A DNA stretch of 64,000 nucleotides from Anaerolineales bacterium (GTDB lineage Bacteria; Chloroflexota; Anaerolineae; Anaerolineales; Villigracilaceae): NCBI GenBank assembly GCA_016789305.1, contig JAEURJ010000023.1:124001-188000 (forward strand). The letters are read 5' to 3'. A model generated the notes under the pieces. It had not been told where the DNA came from. It saw nothing but the letters and a program-made list of their open reading frames with translations, and made no database searches. This document shows positions 1-8,700 of the stretch, piece after piece (the first letter of the stretch is position 1; each line of letters opens with the position of its first letter). A program made the translations under genes and the position numbers.

Positions 1-297
1 AGCAACATCCCCCACAGAAAGCGAATCAAGCCATACCAGGGCTTGTTCAGGGTCACGCTTCGCTCCGCTTTCCCCATCGTATTCGGCATAAAATGAATGC
101 ACACGTTTTGCAAAGGGAGCAACATTCGAAAAGCCAAGTAAAATCTGGTCAAGCAAGTGTGTGCCGCTTTTCGGAAAGGAAATACCCAATAAAACAGGGT
201 AACCACTTGCGGGTTTCAACGCGGAGAGGAAGCGGATACGTTGTGTCAGTTTTTCAGTTTGATAGAGTGCCGCACGCAGGAAGGATTTCAAAGCCAT
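1..297 (-). CDS. Sulfotransferase, N-terminal part (cut by window edge)
   Basis: The leftward frame from ATG at 295-297 stays open for 99 codons to base 1, so the C-terminus lies outside the window. Residues about 36-53 carry the 5'-phosphosulfate-binding loop of PAPS-dependent sulfotransferases (FPKSGTHLLDQIL, with PKSGTHL at 42-48), preceded by a short basic N-terminus and no signal peptide. The family transfers sulfate from PAPS to hydroxyl or amino groups. The same loop type is seen in the sulfotransferase at 9.2-10.1 kb, and PAPS would come from the Sat-CysC enzyme at 14.7-16.4 kb. The acceptor cannot be read; a glycan is inferred from context. The 3'-phosphate-binding motif and the C-terminal motif are not visible here, so whether the gene is intact is unknown. 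Confidence 0.8.
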   Translation of the reverse strand, partial: MALKSFLRAALYQTEKLTQRIRFLSALKPASGYPVLLGISFPKSGTHLLDQILLGFSNVAPFAKRVHSFYAEYDGESGAKRDPEQALVWLDSLSVGDVA

Positions 298-374
298 GAA
301 GGTATTTAACCACAAATTCGTTTTGGGTAGAGACGCAATCGAAATCCAAGGGTTATATAACTGAGGACCCTCCC

Positions 375-968
375 TTGAAAACAACCATTTTCACCACCAC
401 TTTTCTCAGTACCTTGTTTCGCTTTCTTGCAAATTGGATCTTGTGGATGACCGGCTGGCATATAGCCGGAAAATTACCAAACCTGCCAAAATACATTTTG
501 ATCGGCGCGCCTCATACCTCGAACTGGGATTTTCTCCTGTTTCTCGGGGCGATTTTTCACCTGAAAGCGAATGCCAAGTACATGGGCAAGGCGGAGTTGT
601 TTCGTAATCCGTTTGGCTGGTTCTTCTACTGGTGCGGCGGAATTCCCGTGGACCGTAAAAAATCCACAGGATTGGTGGAGCAAATGGTGGAAGCCTGCAA
701 TCAATCAGACAAATTCATTTTGACGATCGCACCCGAAGGGACCCGGCATTTTGTCACGGAGTGGAAGATGGGTTTTTATCATATCGCGAAGAGCGCGGGA
801 ATTCCCTTAGTAATGGCGAAGGTGGATGGGAAAAATAAAACCCTGCACGTTGGGCAGGTTTTTCACCTCACCGATGACATGGATGCAGACATCAAAGCGA
901 TCAAGGCCTGTTTTGATGGGATGACGGGCATCAATCCAAACAAGAAATACATCACGCTGAAAGATTAA
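375..968 (+). CDS. PlsC-like acyltransferase (lysophospholipid acyltransferase superfamily)
   Basis: The 197-residue product has the HX4D acyltransferase motif (H47 to D52 in PHTSNWD) and the substrate-phosphate motif PEGTR at about 120-124. It resembles the short 1-acyl-glycerol-3-phosphate acyltransferase-like proteins of about 200 residues. Family knowledge: these transfer an acyl group from acyl-CoA or acyl-ACP to a lysolipid or similar hydroxyl acceptor at the inner membrane face. The N-terminal 30 residues are hydrophobic and could anchor it. The start is TTG at 375 after a weak GAGG-like site; a later in-frame ATG would cut into the N-terminal hydrophobic segment. It is followed 6 bases later by the YhcH-family gene, so it likely begins a short rightward operon. 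The true acceptor is not readable. Confidence 0.8.
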   Translation: MKTTIFTTTFLSTLFRFLANWILWMTGWHIAGKLPNLPKYILIGAPHTSNWDFLLFLGAIFHLKANAKYMGKAELFRNPFGWFFYWCGGIPVDRKKSTGLVEQMVEACNQSDKFILTIAPEGTRHFVTEWKMGFYHIAKSAGIPLVMAKVDGKNKTLHVGQVFHLTDDMDADIKAIKACFDGMTGINPNKKYITLKD

Positions 969-974
969 CTGACC

Positions 975-1424
975 ATGATCATTGATCGGATCGAAAACGC
1001 ACACTTGTATTACACAGTACATCCAAGATTCAAAAAAGCCTTCGAATATTTCAAACAGATCGACATCGACACGATCCCGGCTGGAAAATATGAAATCGAT
1101 GGCGAAGCCATGTATGTATTGGTTCAGGAATACAACACAAAGCTAAAAGAGCAGGGACTATGGGAAGCGCATCGCCGTTACATTGACCTGCAATATGTGG
1201 TCAAAGGCGCGGAGGGAATTGGGTACGCCAACATCCATCACTTGAAACAAGGCGGGTATGATGACGGCAAAGATTTCCTTCCGCTTCACGGAGAGGGCGA
1301 CCTTATCACCGTGCGCAGCGGAAATTTTGTTTTACTGCTGCCGGAAGATGGACATATGCCGGGCATGGCGCTTGGAGACTCTGCCCCTGTTAAAAAGATC
1401 GTCATCAAAATATCAGAGAGATAA
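975..1424 (+). CDS. YhcH/YjgK/YiaL family protein (DUF386)
   Basis: This 149-residue protein matches the small cupin-like YhcH/YjgK/YiaL family over its whole length: the N-terminal part with RFKKAFEYF, the central ALxxQEY-like segment with WEAHRRYIDLQYVVKGAE, and the C-terminal LLLPEDGHMPGMA segment followed by KKIVIKI. Members occur with sialic acid, ulose and beta-galactosidase systems (EbgC, YhcH) and are thought to act on or bind sugars, probably as anomerase or isomerase. It lies 6 bases after the acyltransferase and 3 bases before the alpha-galactosidase, which supports a role in handling a sugar released by that enzyme. The exact substrate is unknown. Confidence 0.85.
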   Translation: MIIDRIENAHLYYTVHPRFKKAFEYFKQIDIDTIPAGKYEIDGEAMYVLVQEYNTKLKEQGLWEAHRRYIDLQYVVKGAEGIGYANIHHLKQGGYDDGKDFLPLHGEGDLITVRSGNFVLLLPEDGHMPGMALGDSAPVKKIVIKISER

Positions 1425-1427
1425 AAA

Positions 1428-2591
1428 ATGACATCCGCCATAAAATCGCTCGCGCCAACCCCGCCAATGGGCTGGAATTCCTGGAACATGTTCGGGGACA
1501 ATATTAGCGAGGCAGCCATCCGTGAAACAGCTGATGCACTCGTGTCATCAAGCTTGAAGGATTGCGGTTACAACCATATCGTCATCGATGACTGTTGGTC
1601 GGTCAAAAACGGACGCGATAAAAATGGAAATTTGATTGCTGATCCTAAAAAATTCCCAAACGGAATCAAAGCGCTGGCAGATTATGTCCACGACAAGGGA
1701 TTCAAAATAGGAATCTATTCGGACGCAGCCGATAGAACTTGTGGTGGTTACCCGGGAAGTTTGGGTTTTGAAGAACAGGATGCGAATCTCTGGACTTCAT
1801 GGGGAATTGATTTTCTCAAATACGATTATTGCAATGCGCCATTGTATAATCAAGCCGAAGCCATCAAACGTTACACCTGCATGGGCGAGGCGCTTCGTAA
1901 AACGAATCGTGATTTTCTTTTTTCGTTATGTGAGTGGGGCAATCAGAGTCCGCATTTATGGGGGCGTCAGGTCGGAGGTCACATGTGGCGCGTTTCAGGC
2001 GATGTATTTGATTCATGGGTCAACGTAGCGATGAAAGGCTGGTTTGGCATCGGCATAGATGTATCCATTGATCTCGCACATGATCTGCATACATACGGCG
2101 GTCCCAATGGCTGGAACGATCTCGATATGCTTGTCGTTGGCCTCAAAGGCAAAGGCCAAATTTCCGGCAGCGGCATGTCTTTCCTTGAATATCAAACACA
2201 CATGTCCACATGGGTCATGGCCTGCTCCCCGCTCATGATCGGATGTGATGTCCGCAAAATGGAAGCGGATACTGCGTCCCTTTTGATGAACCGCGAAGTA
2301 CTGGCGATCAATCAAGACGCGCTCGGGATTCCTGCAAGCAGGGTCAAGCAAATCGGCACATGCGAAGTCTGGACCAAACGTCTTGCTGACTCAGGGACAG
2401 CTATCGCAATTATGAATCGAGGTTCGCGCGGCGAAGATATTTCCCTCAAAGCTCGGGATATCGGCTTACTCGAAACTCCAAAGCTTGCCCGCAATCTATG
2501 GCTTCAGGAAGACATTGCCGATTTTAGAGTGGACTTGGCTCAACGGATCGAACCACACCAGACGATTCTATTAAAGGTTTCGCAATCATAA
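1428..2591 (+). CDS. Alpha-galactosidase, glycoside hydrolase family 27
   Basis: The 387-residue protein opens with the GH27 signature TPPMGWNSWN (residues 11-20). It carries the nucleophile in KYDYCN (D133) and the expected acid/base aspartate in the WRVSGDVFDSW segment (D192, aligned by eye with the RxxxD motif of GH27). DDCW at 54-57 and GGPNGWNDLDML further on are also typical. It hydrolyses terminal alpha-galactosides; some GH27 members act on alpha-N-acetylgalactosamine or beta-arabinopyranose, and that choice cannot be made here. There is no signal peptide, so it should act in the cytoplasm on imported oligosaccharide. It sits 3 bases after the YhcH gene. A MerR-type promoter begins just after its stop codon. 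Confidence 0.93.
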   Translation: MTSAIKSLAPTPPMGWNSWNMFGDNISEAAIRETADALVSSSLKDCGYNHIVIDDCWSVKNGRDKNGNLIADPKKFPNGIKALADYVHDKGFKIGIYSDAADRTCGGYPGSLGFEEQDANLWTSWGIDFLKYDYCNAPLYNQAEAIKRYTCMGEALRKTNRDFLFSLCEWGNQSPHLWGRQVGGHMWRVSGDVFDSWVNVAMKGWFGIGIDVSIDLAHDLHTYGGPNGWNDLDMLVVGLKGKGQISGSGMSFLEYQTHMSTWVMACSPLMIGCDVRKMEADTASLLMNREVLAINQDALGIPASRVKQIGTCEVWTKRLADSGTAIAIMNRGSRGEDISLKARDIGLLETPKLARNLWLQEDIADFRVDLAQRIEPHQTILLKVSQS

Positions 2592-2594
2592 ACC

Positions 2595-2625
2595 TTGACT
2601 TAGAGTCCACTCTAAGATGTACACT
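2595..2625 (+). promoter_or_regulatory. MerR-type promoter and operator
   Basis: A -35 TTGACT (2595-2600) and a -10 TACACT (2620-2625) are separated by 19 bases, the over-long spacer typical of promoters activated by MerR-family regulators. The spacer holds a dyad, CTTAGAGT-CC-ACTCTAAG (2599-2616), with perfect 8-bp arms. The predicted transcription start is about 2632, almost at the ATG of the downstream merR reading frame, so the transcript may be leaderless or start inside it. It would drive the broken regulator and the aldo/keto reductase. Confidence 0.75.
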
Positions 2626-2632
2626 TGGGGGT

Positions 2633-3039
2633 ATGGATATCCAAAAAGACAAACTTACTATTCAGGAAGCAGCCGAGACAACCGGGCTGACCGCTCATAC
2701 CTTGCGTTATTTTACAAACGCATCGGCCTTATCCATCCCATTGACCGCGAGGAGAACACCCGCCGTCGCTATACCGCGGACGATGTCGGCTGAATCAATT
2801 TCTTCATGAAAATGCGTGCAACAGGCATGTCCATCAAGGACATGCATCGATATTCACAGCTTCAACGCATGGGTGACGAAACGCTTCCCAATCGCGTGGA
2901 AATGTTAAAAGCTCTGCGCGAACAGGTGGAGGCACATATCAGCGAGTTGAACGAAAATATGCGTCTGATCTGTTACAAAATTGAAATCTACAGTGAAATG
3001 ATCGAAGAACAAGAGAAACATAAGAGGAGAATAAAATGA
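2633..3039 (+). pseudogene. MerR-family transcriptional regulator, broken by a frameshift and a stop
   Basis: The frame from ATG 2633 gives MDIQKDKLTIQEAAETTG followed by LTAHTLRYF, the start of a MerR helix-turn-helix. The similarity then jumps to another frame: from about 2716 it reads KRIGLIHPIDREENTRRRYT. The shift lies at the T-run 2710-2713. That second frame meets TGA at 2791-2793, where MerR proteins usually have Trp (TGG), and then continues as INFFMKMRATGMSIKDMHRY with the C-terminal coiled coil to the stop at 3037-3039. Two separate lesions argue for a decayed gene rather than one sequencing error, though an assembly with low coverage could contain both. The end overlaps the aldo/keto reductase start (ATGA). 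An internal ATG at 2806 could still give the C-terminal 77 residues without a DNA-binding domain. Confidence 0.78.
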
Positions 3040-3977
3040 AACTCCGTCCATTTGGAAATACGGGCATGAATGTCTCCGAGATCGGGTTGGGAGCCTGGCA
3101 ATTGGCAAACCCTGATTGGGGAGTCGACGATAAAAACGAAGCATTGAAGATCGTGCGGAAATCGCTGGAGGCGGGCTGTACCTTCTTCGACACGGCACCA
3201 GGCTACGGCGGGGGAAGAAGCGAGGAACTTCTCGGCGAGGGATTAAAGTCTGTTCGGAAAAATATCATCCTCTGCACCAAGTTCAGTTATTACAACGAAA
3301 ATCATGAACGCGAATGGAAGGCGGAACATATTCACCCGGTGTTGGAAGGAAGTTTCAAGCGATTGCAAACGGACTACATCGACATTTTGTTATTGCATAA
3401 TCCGCCGCGCGAATTGATGGATGGAAATGCATCTGCGGACTTGTATGCGGAATTGGAAAAACTCAAAACCGAGGGCAAGATCCGTGAATATGGCGTTTCA
3501 CTCGATTGGCGCGTGGAATTGGAAAATGTGCTCGATACAACGAAGAGCAAGGCCGCGGAAGTATTCTTCAATGCGCTGTATCAGGAAACCCTGCCTGCCT
3601 TCGCAAAGGCTCAGGAAAAAGGCATGGGACTGATCATCAAAGTACCATTGGACTCGGGCTGGCTTTCAGGGCGGTATCGCGGAGGTCATAAATTTGACGA
3701 TGTGCGCAGCCGCTGGTCCCCTGAAGTGCTGGCTCGCCGCAGTGACTTGATCGAAAAGTTCGCGGCACTCGTTCCAGAAGGCACCTCAATGGCACATGCC
3801 GCACTGCAATTTGTACTGGCACAACCACAAGTATCGACAGTGATTCCCGGGGCAAAGACGGTCGAGCAGGCTTTGGATAATTTCGCCGCCGCAGACAAAC
3901 AGTTGAATAAAGAAACCGTTCAAGCGATGAGAGATTTGTGGACAAAGGAGATCGAGAGTGATCCATTGCCATGGTAA
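3036..3977 (+). CDS. Aldo/keto reductase
   Basis: The 313-residue protein is a typical NADPH-dependent aldo/keto reductase (TIM barrel). The catalytic tetrad is visible: D52 and Y57 (FFDTAPGYGGG), K82 (ILCTKF) and H121 (DYIDILLLHNPP). The C-terminal cofactor region has STVIPGAKTVEQALDN. It resembles the bacterial group often annotated as perakine/general stress reductases that reduce small aldehydes and ketones. Its ATG overlaps the end of the decayed merR gene, and it sits behind a MerR-type promoter; MerR regulators of the AdhR type commonly control such reductases, so a role in aldehyde or electrophile stress is a reasonable inference. The in vivo substrate is unknown. Confidence 0.9.
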   Translation: MKLRPFGNTGMNVSEIGLGAWQLANPDWGVDDKNEALKIVRKSLEAGCTFFDTAPGYGGGRSEELLGEGLKSVRKNIILCTKFSYYNENHEREWKAEHIHPVLEGSFKRLQTDYIDILLLHNPPRELMDGNASADLYAELEKLKTEGKIREYGVSLDWRVELENVLDTTKSKAAEVFFNALYQETLPAFAKAQEKGMGLIIKVPLDSGWLSGRYRGGHKFDDVRSRWSPEVLARRSDLIEKFAALVPEGTSMAHAALQFVLAQPQVSTVIPGAKTVEQALDNFAAADKQLNKETVQAMRDLWTKEIESDPLPW

Positions 3978-3981
3978 AAAT

Positions 3982-4015
3982 AAAAGGACCGCTGCTTTAA
4001 AGCAGCGGTCCTTTT
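3982..4015. terminator. Bidirectional Rho-independent terminator
   Basis: A perfect hairpin AAAAGGACCGCTGC-TTTAAA-GCAGCGGTCCTTTT lies between the converging aldo/keto reductase (+) and capsule-type gene (-). A-tract and T-tract flanks make it a terminator in both directions. Confidence 0.92.
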
Positions 4016-4016
4016 A

Positions 4017-5657
4017 TTAATCTTCAAACCTGTTGTCCAGTAAAAAGTCACCTCTATTCAAAATCCCATCCCGAATCACTTTTACGGATTCTGCACTCAC
4101 CAATTCTTCCAACCCAAACGACTTCAACTTCGTCTGTGTTGTTCTCACAGATGGTTCTAAAAATTTTCCAAATGGCAATGACGTTTTGAAAAGTTGGTAA
4201 TACAGGAATCGCCGCGCATTGCGTTTGAATTCAGCGGGGACAGAAATCGAATCTGCCACCAGGAATTCTTTCATCTTCCTTCTTACATCCTCAATCGTCT
4301 GCGGAAAAAACACTGTGGGATATTGCGTGAATCGCGCCTTGCCCGCACACAGCACCGCTACGCCCATGATTGAAGCTTCCAATCCAATCGTCGAGTTGTA
4401 AACCATGACGAACTTCGACTTCTGGATCAACTCATACGAACTCAACGTTTCCCACGGACCTACGAAGACAACATTCGGTTCGTCCGCTGCACCGCTGGCG
4501 AGCACCCAGCCCTCCACCGTTTCACGGCTGGCCTTGCGCACGCGCGTCTCATCGGGGTGCGCACGGATCACAAACAACGTATCGCGATGTAAACGAATTT
4601 CCTCCAACACCAGATCGAGCCAGTTGAACATATCTTCAAAAACGGTATTCGCGTGCGGCTGGCTGGTATCGAAGATGACGTTCGTAAACACGGGCACGAT
4701 CTGTTTGAAACCCGCAGCCTTTTGCAAAAAAGACTCATCGAGTCCTTTCATGTCCGCCCAAAATTTGACGCCCGCCATCGTGAAGTCACCTTGAAAACGC
4801 TTCGCGAGGTACGCATCCAGTTTTGCATTTTGTTCGTCGTTCAATTCAAATTCATCTGGAATGTGGATCGGATATGCCGTCGCCTCGCCTTCGGTGAAAT
4901 ACGCCGTCGCAGGCTGCAACCCCACCTCATGGGTGATGACCCGAATTCCGCGCTTCTGTGCCAAATAACGCGCAGTCGCTTCGGGGAAAAATTGTCCGTT
5001 GAACACAATCACTGCTCGCGGATTGGTTTCATCGAGAAACTTTTTAAACTTCTGCGACACATTCCATGCGGACAAAATATATTCGCAAAAAAGATAACGC
5101 GTTGATTCGTCGTCATTGAGATGGTGGACTCGCAGGACCCATCTCAACCCCGGCAGGCACAATGCCCCCAGCGGAATCCCTTCCCAAACAAAACGCATCA
5201 ATTCTTCGACCGATACACCTGCCACGGCCTCCGAAAGCTTTTCATCCCGCTGATAGTTAAACCATTGGGCAGAAGACGTTAAAACGTTTGAACGTTCGAA
5301 CGTTTTAACGTCTTTATACAAAGTCTTCGATTGGTACACACAAGACTTGCACGGCATCTCCTTATGCGGATGATCGCGATTCGTACCCAGCACACACTTG
5401 CTCATGCCCGCGTCGCACGCAAAATACACGACGGGAATTCCCTGCAAACGAAACGCCCACGAGGTCAGCAGGTGAAATCCGCTGTTCCAGGAAAGGTCGT
5501 CAATACCCGTGGATGCCTTAAAAAAGGCCACCGGAGCGCCATTATTTGACTTTGGCTCCCTTCGGGCCACCTCACGCGCCAGAGAGGCGATTTTCAGGTT
5601 ATTCAGCCTGCGGACCAGTCCGCGCTGGATGCGTTGATTGAAGAATTCTTGGATCAT
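4017..5657 (-). CDS. Capsule polysaccharide synthesis-type GT-B-like protein
   Basis: The product of about 546 residues resembles capsule-synthesis and CDP-glycerol-transferase-like proteins of the GT-B fold. In the C-terminal half, an RAHPDE segment is followed by VFVGPWETLSSYELI, KFVMVYNSTIGLEASIMG and then FPQTIEDV, the usual order of the nucleotide-binding half. The N-terminal half has a Cys cluster (CDAGMSKC, then PCKSC) that may bind a metal or be structural. Start: a GTG at 5693 lies directly on a GGGG stretch, so ATG 5657 was chosen. It probably transfers a sugar or sugar-phosphate to a surface polymer in the cytoplasm. A 38-bp palindrome at 5275-5312 lies inside the coding region and encodes VKTFERSNVLT. 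It ends at a shared terminator; the fused permease lies upstream. Confidence 0.65.
   Translation of the reverse strand: MIQEFFNQRIQRGLVRRLNNLKIASLAREVARREPKSNNGAPVAFFKASTGIDDLSWNSGFHLLTSWAFRLQGIPVVYFACDAGMSKCVLGTNRDHPHKEMPCKSCVYQSKTLYKDVKTFERSNVLTSSAQWFNYQRDEKLSEAVAGVSVEELMRFVWEGIPLGALCLPGLRWVLRVHHLNDDESTRYLFCEYILSAWNVSQKFKKFLDETNPRAVIVFNGQFFPEATARYLAQKRGIRVITHEVGLQPATAYFTEGEATAYPIHIPDEFELNDEQNAKLDAYLAKRFQGDFTMAGVKFWADMKGLDESFLQKAAGFKQIVPVFTNVIFDTSQPHANTVFEDMFNWLDLVLEEIRLHRDTLFVIRAHPDETRVRKASRETVEGWVLASGAADEPNVVFVGPWETLSSYELIQKSKFVMVYNSTIGLEASIMGVAVLCAGKARFTQYPTVFFPQTIEDVRRKMKEFLVADSISVPAEFKRNARRFLYYQLFKTSLPFGKFLEPSVRTTQTKLKSFGLEELVSAESVKVIRDGILNRGDFLLDNRFED
5275..5312. repeat. Palindromic repeat inserted in frame in a coding region
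   Basis: This is a 38-bp palindrome with one mismatched pair (5289/5298), centred at 5293/5294, starting GACGTTAAAACGTT and ending AACGTTTTAACGTC. On the coding (minus) strand it reads D-V-K-T-F-E-R-S-N-V-L-T. A near copy lies in frame inside the GT4 gene at 29.1 kb and encodes the same KTFERSN core. Confidence 0.85.
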
Positions 5658-5702
5658 GGATTTTTTCCACCCCAATCTTATCAGCAAATCCACCCCTTGA
5701 AA

Positions 5703-8700
5703 TCAAGGAATGTACAGGGATTGGCCAGCCAACAATACGGTATCTGTAGAGATTTGGTTCGCCTTTGCAATCGATTCAGGCTCCACATCCCCGAACACAC
5801 AGGCAATGTTATACAAGGTTTCATTTGCAGCCGCTACAACGTAGGTTGTAGGATGGGCTTTCAGCATCCGAACTCCCGCAAAGGGTCGCCCGTTTTGCGG
5901 AATCTCCAAATTCATACCGGCGTAAAAAGTTTGTGTGGAGCTCAACCCATTCAGTGTCAGCAATTCCATTGGATCCAGGTCAAAGCGGCGGGCGATGCAA
6001 TACGGGAATTCCCCTGCATGTAACATATATGTGTCCGGCCGTTGAGAAACATTGATCTCCATTGGAGTTTCAACAGTGGACGTCAATGTGGGAGTCAAGG
6101 TATGCGACATGGCCGTTTGTGTTGGCGTGGGAGATACTTCTGCAATCAAAGTAAACGTTTCGGACGGAAGAGAGACGGCAGCCGGTAAAGTTGCAACCAT
6201 TACCGGGGCGGCACTCTTTTTCGTCGAAAGTAATGGTGAAGTATTGAAAATCCCAAAAACCAATTGAGTCGCTGTTCTTCCATCTTTTATTGGGATGAAG
6301 CTGAAGAAGAGCAAAATGATGATCACACCTGCAGCAAGGACAAGAATCCATCGACCTGACTGGCCCGCTTCTTTTTCTGCCATGGGAACCTGATCCAGCA
6401 TGCGGGGATTTAAGATGCGCTCGAGGGCCGAACCCAGCAGCGCAAACGCCAATCCGGTCAAAAGCAACAGCAGGATCGGATTTAATACCCAAAACAGCGA
6501 CCCGTACAAAGCGCCGTGCGAAAGGCCATCATAGATCACACGCCCCCAGGATGGATAATTTGATTTGATATTGAAGAAACCCAGCGTGGCTTCGAGGAAA
6601 ATAAAACTTGGCACCTGTGTGACCAATTGCGGAATCAAGACCGGCAGAATTCGAGGAATCAGGTAACGCGTAATAATCCTGAAATCGCCGGCACCATACG
6701 AACGCGCCACCTCAATATATGGCGCCTCACGTGCCTGTAGCAACGCGGAACGGAATGTCTTGATCGGTGACCCAAAGGAATTGATCATCACTACAATACC
6801 AAGGATGACCCAGATATTCGTGTTAAACAAGGCATATGCCAGCACTGCAATCATCAACCCCGGCAGCACCATGTTGATTTCCGTTATATGCTGGATTACT
6901 CGATCCAGCCACCCTCCATACCAAACCCCAATCGCCGGCAGCAGCATGGCCGCCAAAATAGTGACCAGTGTGCCAAACAAACCGATGAGCAATGCAAATG
7001 GCATTCCCCAAAACAAAGGGACGATCAAATCACGTCGCCAGTAATCGGTTCCTGCAACACCATAAACCTGCCCAAGCAAAACAAGCTCGGGCTGCATATC
7101 ACTTCCCTTTTCAAACAGCAGGCTTTTGACAATCAACCTGTAAGTTCCATGCAAGGGTAAATCCTGCGATGAATTTGTCTTTGCAAATAAAAGATGATAG
7201 GAAGGGGTGGGGTGCTGTCCGCCGGGCACAAACCACACCTTCCATTGCGGGTTCTCGCGAAGCAGCCTGCTCACACGCATACCGGAATCAAAATCGTAAT
7301 GAGTGTCCGCGTTGATGGATTTCGGAATGAGTTCCAGTTTCCGTCCATCCGGAGTGATCCAGGTCAATGAAACATATGGGATTTTCTCCTCATAGTCCGG
7401 GTTGAGATACAAATACATATCGCTGGGGATTTCGCGATAAAAATAATCAAACGTGAATGTGGTGGTCTTCTCCATCCACCCATCCCCTAGATCGTGCAAC
7501 ACCACCCCAGTCTGTGGGCTGGCCTCATTCATGATCAGAGTGGAAAGCCGTGGCGTAGTACTGAATAAATTGGTCCAAGCCGGCGCCGCCACACTCGGAC
7601 GGTAGTTGCGTCCTGTGGAACGACTTGCATCGAATTCACGGCCATATTGTTCAAACGGCAATGCTGTCAACGCATAGATCGACCCAATCAACATGATGAT
7701 AATGACCGCCAATCCGAAGATCGCAGATGGGTACCTGCGAAGCTCGAAAAGGAACAATCGGATGCGAGAATGAAAGTTATGAAAAGATTCGATCCCTGCT
7801 TTGAATGAAAGCACAGCGCTTCTTTCCGCACCTGATACCTGCCTCCGCCGGCTTGTGGTTTTTTTCCTCATCCAAGCATTTAGCCTGGCCTCCCAAACAT
7901 GTCCTTTGTTGACAGACTTAACCTTTCCCCGGGCCGTGCCATTCGCTGGAAGCAGATGAATGCGCGGATCCACGAGGACATAGGCGAGGTCAAGGAAAAA
8001 TACCACTGCGCCTAATAAATAAGCAAAGATGACGACGATCTCGATCACGAGCATCAATCGACCAGGATTGACCGCCTCTCCCCAAAAGTCAGGCAAAGCA
8101 TCCTTGATGTAAAGCAAGCCAATTCCAGGCCATTGAAAAATCACTTCCAACGCCACAGTCAACTGCCAGAAACCGATCAGAACCGTGGCGAAACTGGTCA
8201 TCACGTAAGGTAAAGCAGGCCGCAGGATATATTGACGCTCCACCACGCGATACGGCAAGCCCTTGGCACGCGCAAGATCAACGTAATCCTCTTCCGAATA
8301 CAGGATGAAAAAAGTGCGCCAGGTGTATACCACCTGAAACAAGAGGCTGAGCACAATGGCCGATACCGGCAAGATCATATGTCTGGCCAAAACCAATGTG
8401 TACTCGAACGGATCTTGCGGCGCAACAAAGTCAAATTTTCCACTGACCGGCAGCCAGCGAAGTTTGACCGCGAACAATGCGACCAGCAAAACTGCGATCA
8501 CCCAGCTTGGAATCGAGGAAATCGGAGAAATCACCGCGAGGATACGATCCAGCCAACTGCCATAATGCCGGGAGAGATACAACGAAAGCGGCATGCCGAT
8601 CAGGAATATCAATAAAAAGGCCGTACCGATCAATAGTAAAGTATTGGGCAAACTTTCCAAAACTATATCTCGATGAACTGGTATCGGCCCACCCAAGCCA

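Noticed and set aside
93..299. Rightward frame of 68 codons at the left edge
   Set aside because: It is opposite the sulfotransferase whose PKSGTHL loop is clear on the minus strand.
1428..2591. Secreted alpha-galactosidase
   Set aside because: The protein starts directly with the catalytic domain and has no signal peptide.
2791..2793. TGA read as tryptophan in the MerR frame (recoding)
   Set aside because: TGA is used as the normal stop elsewhere in the window (for example at 54629-54631), and a second lesion (frameshift) is present in the same gene.
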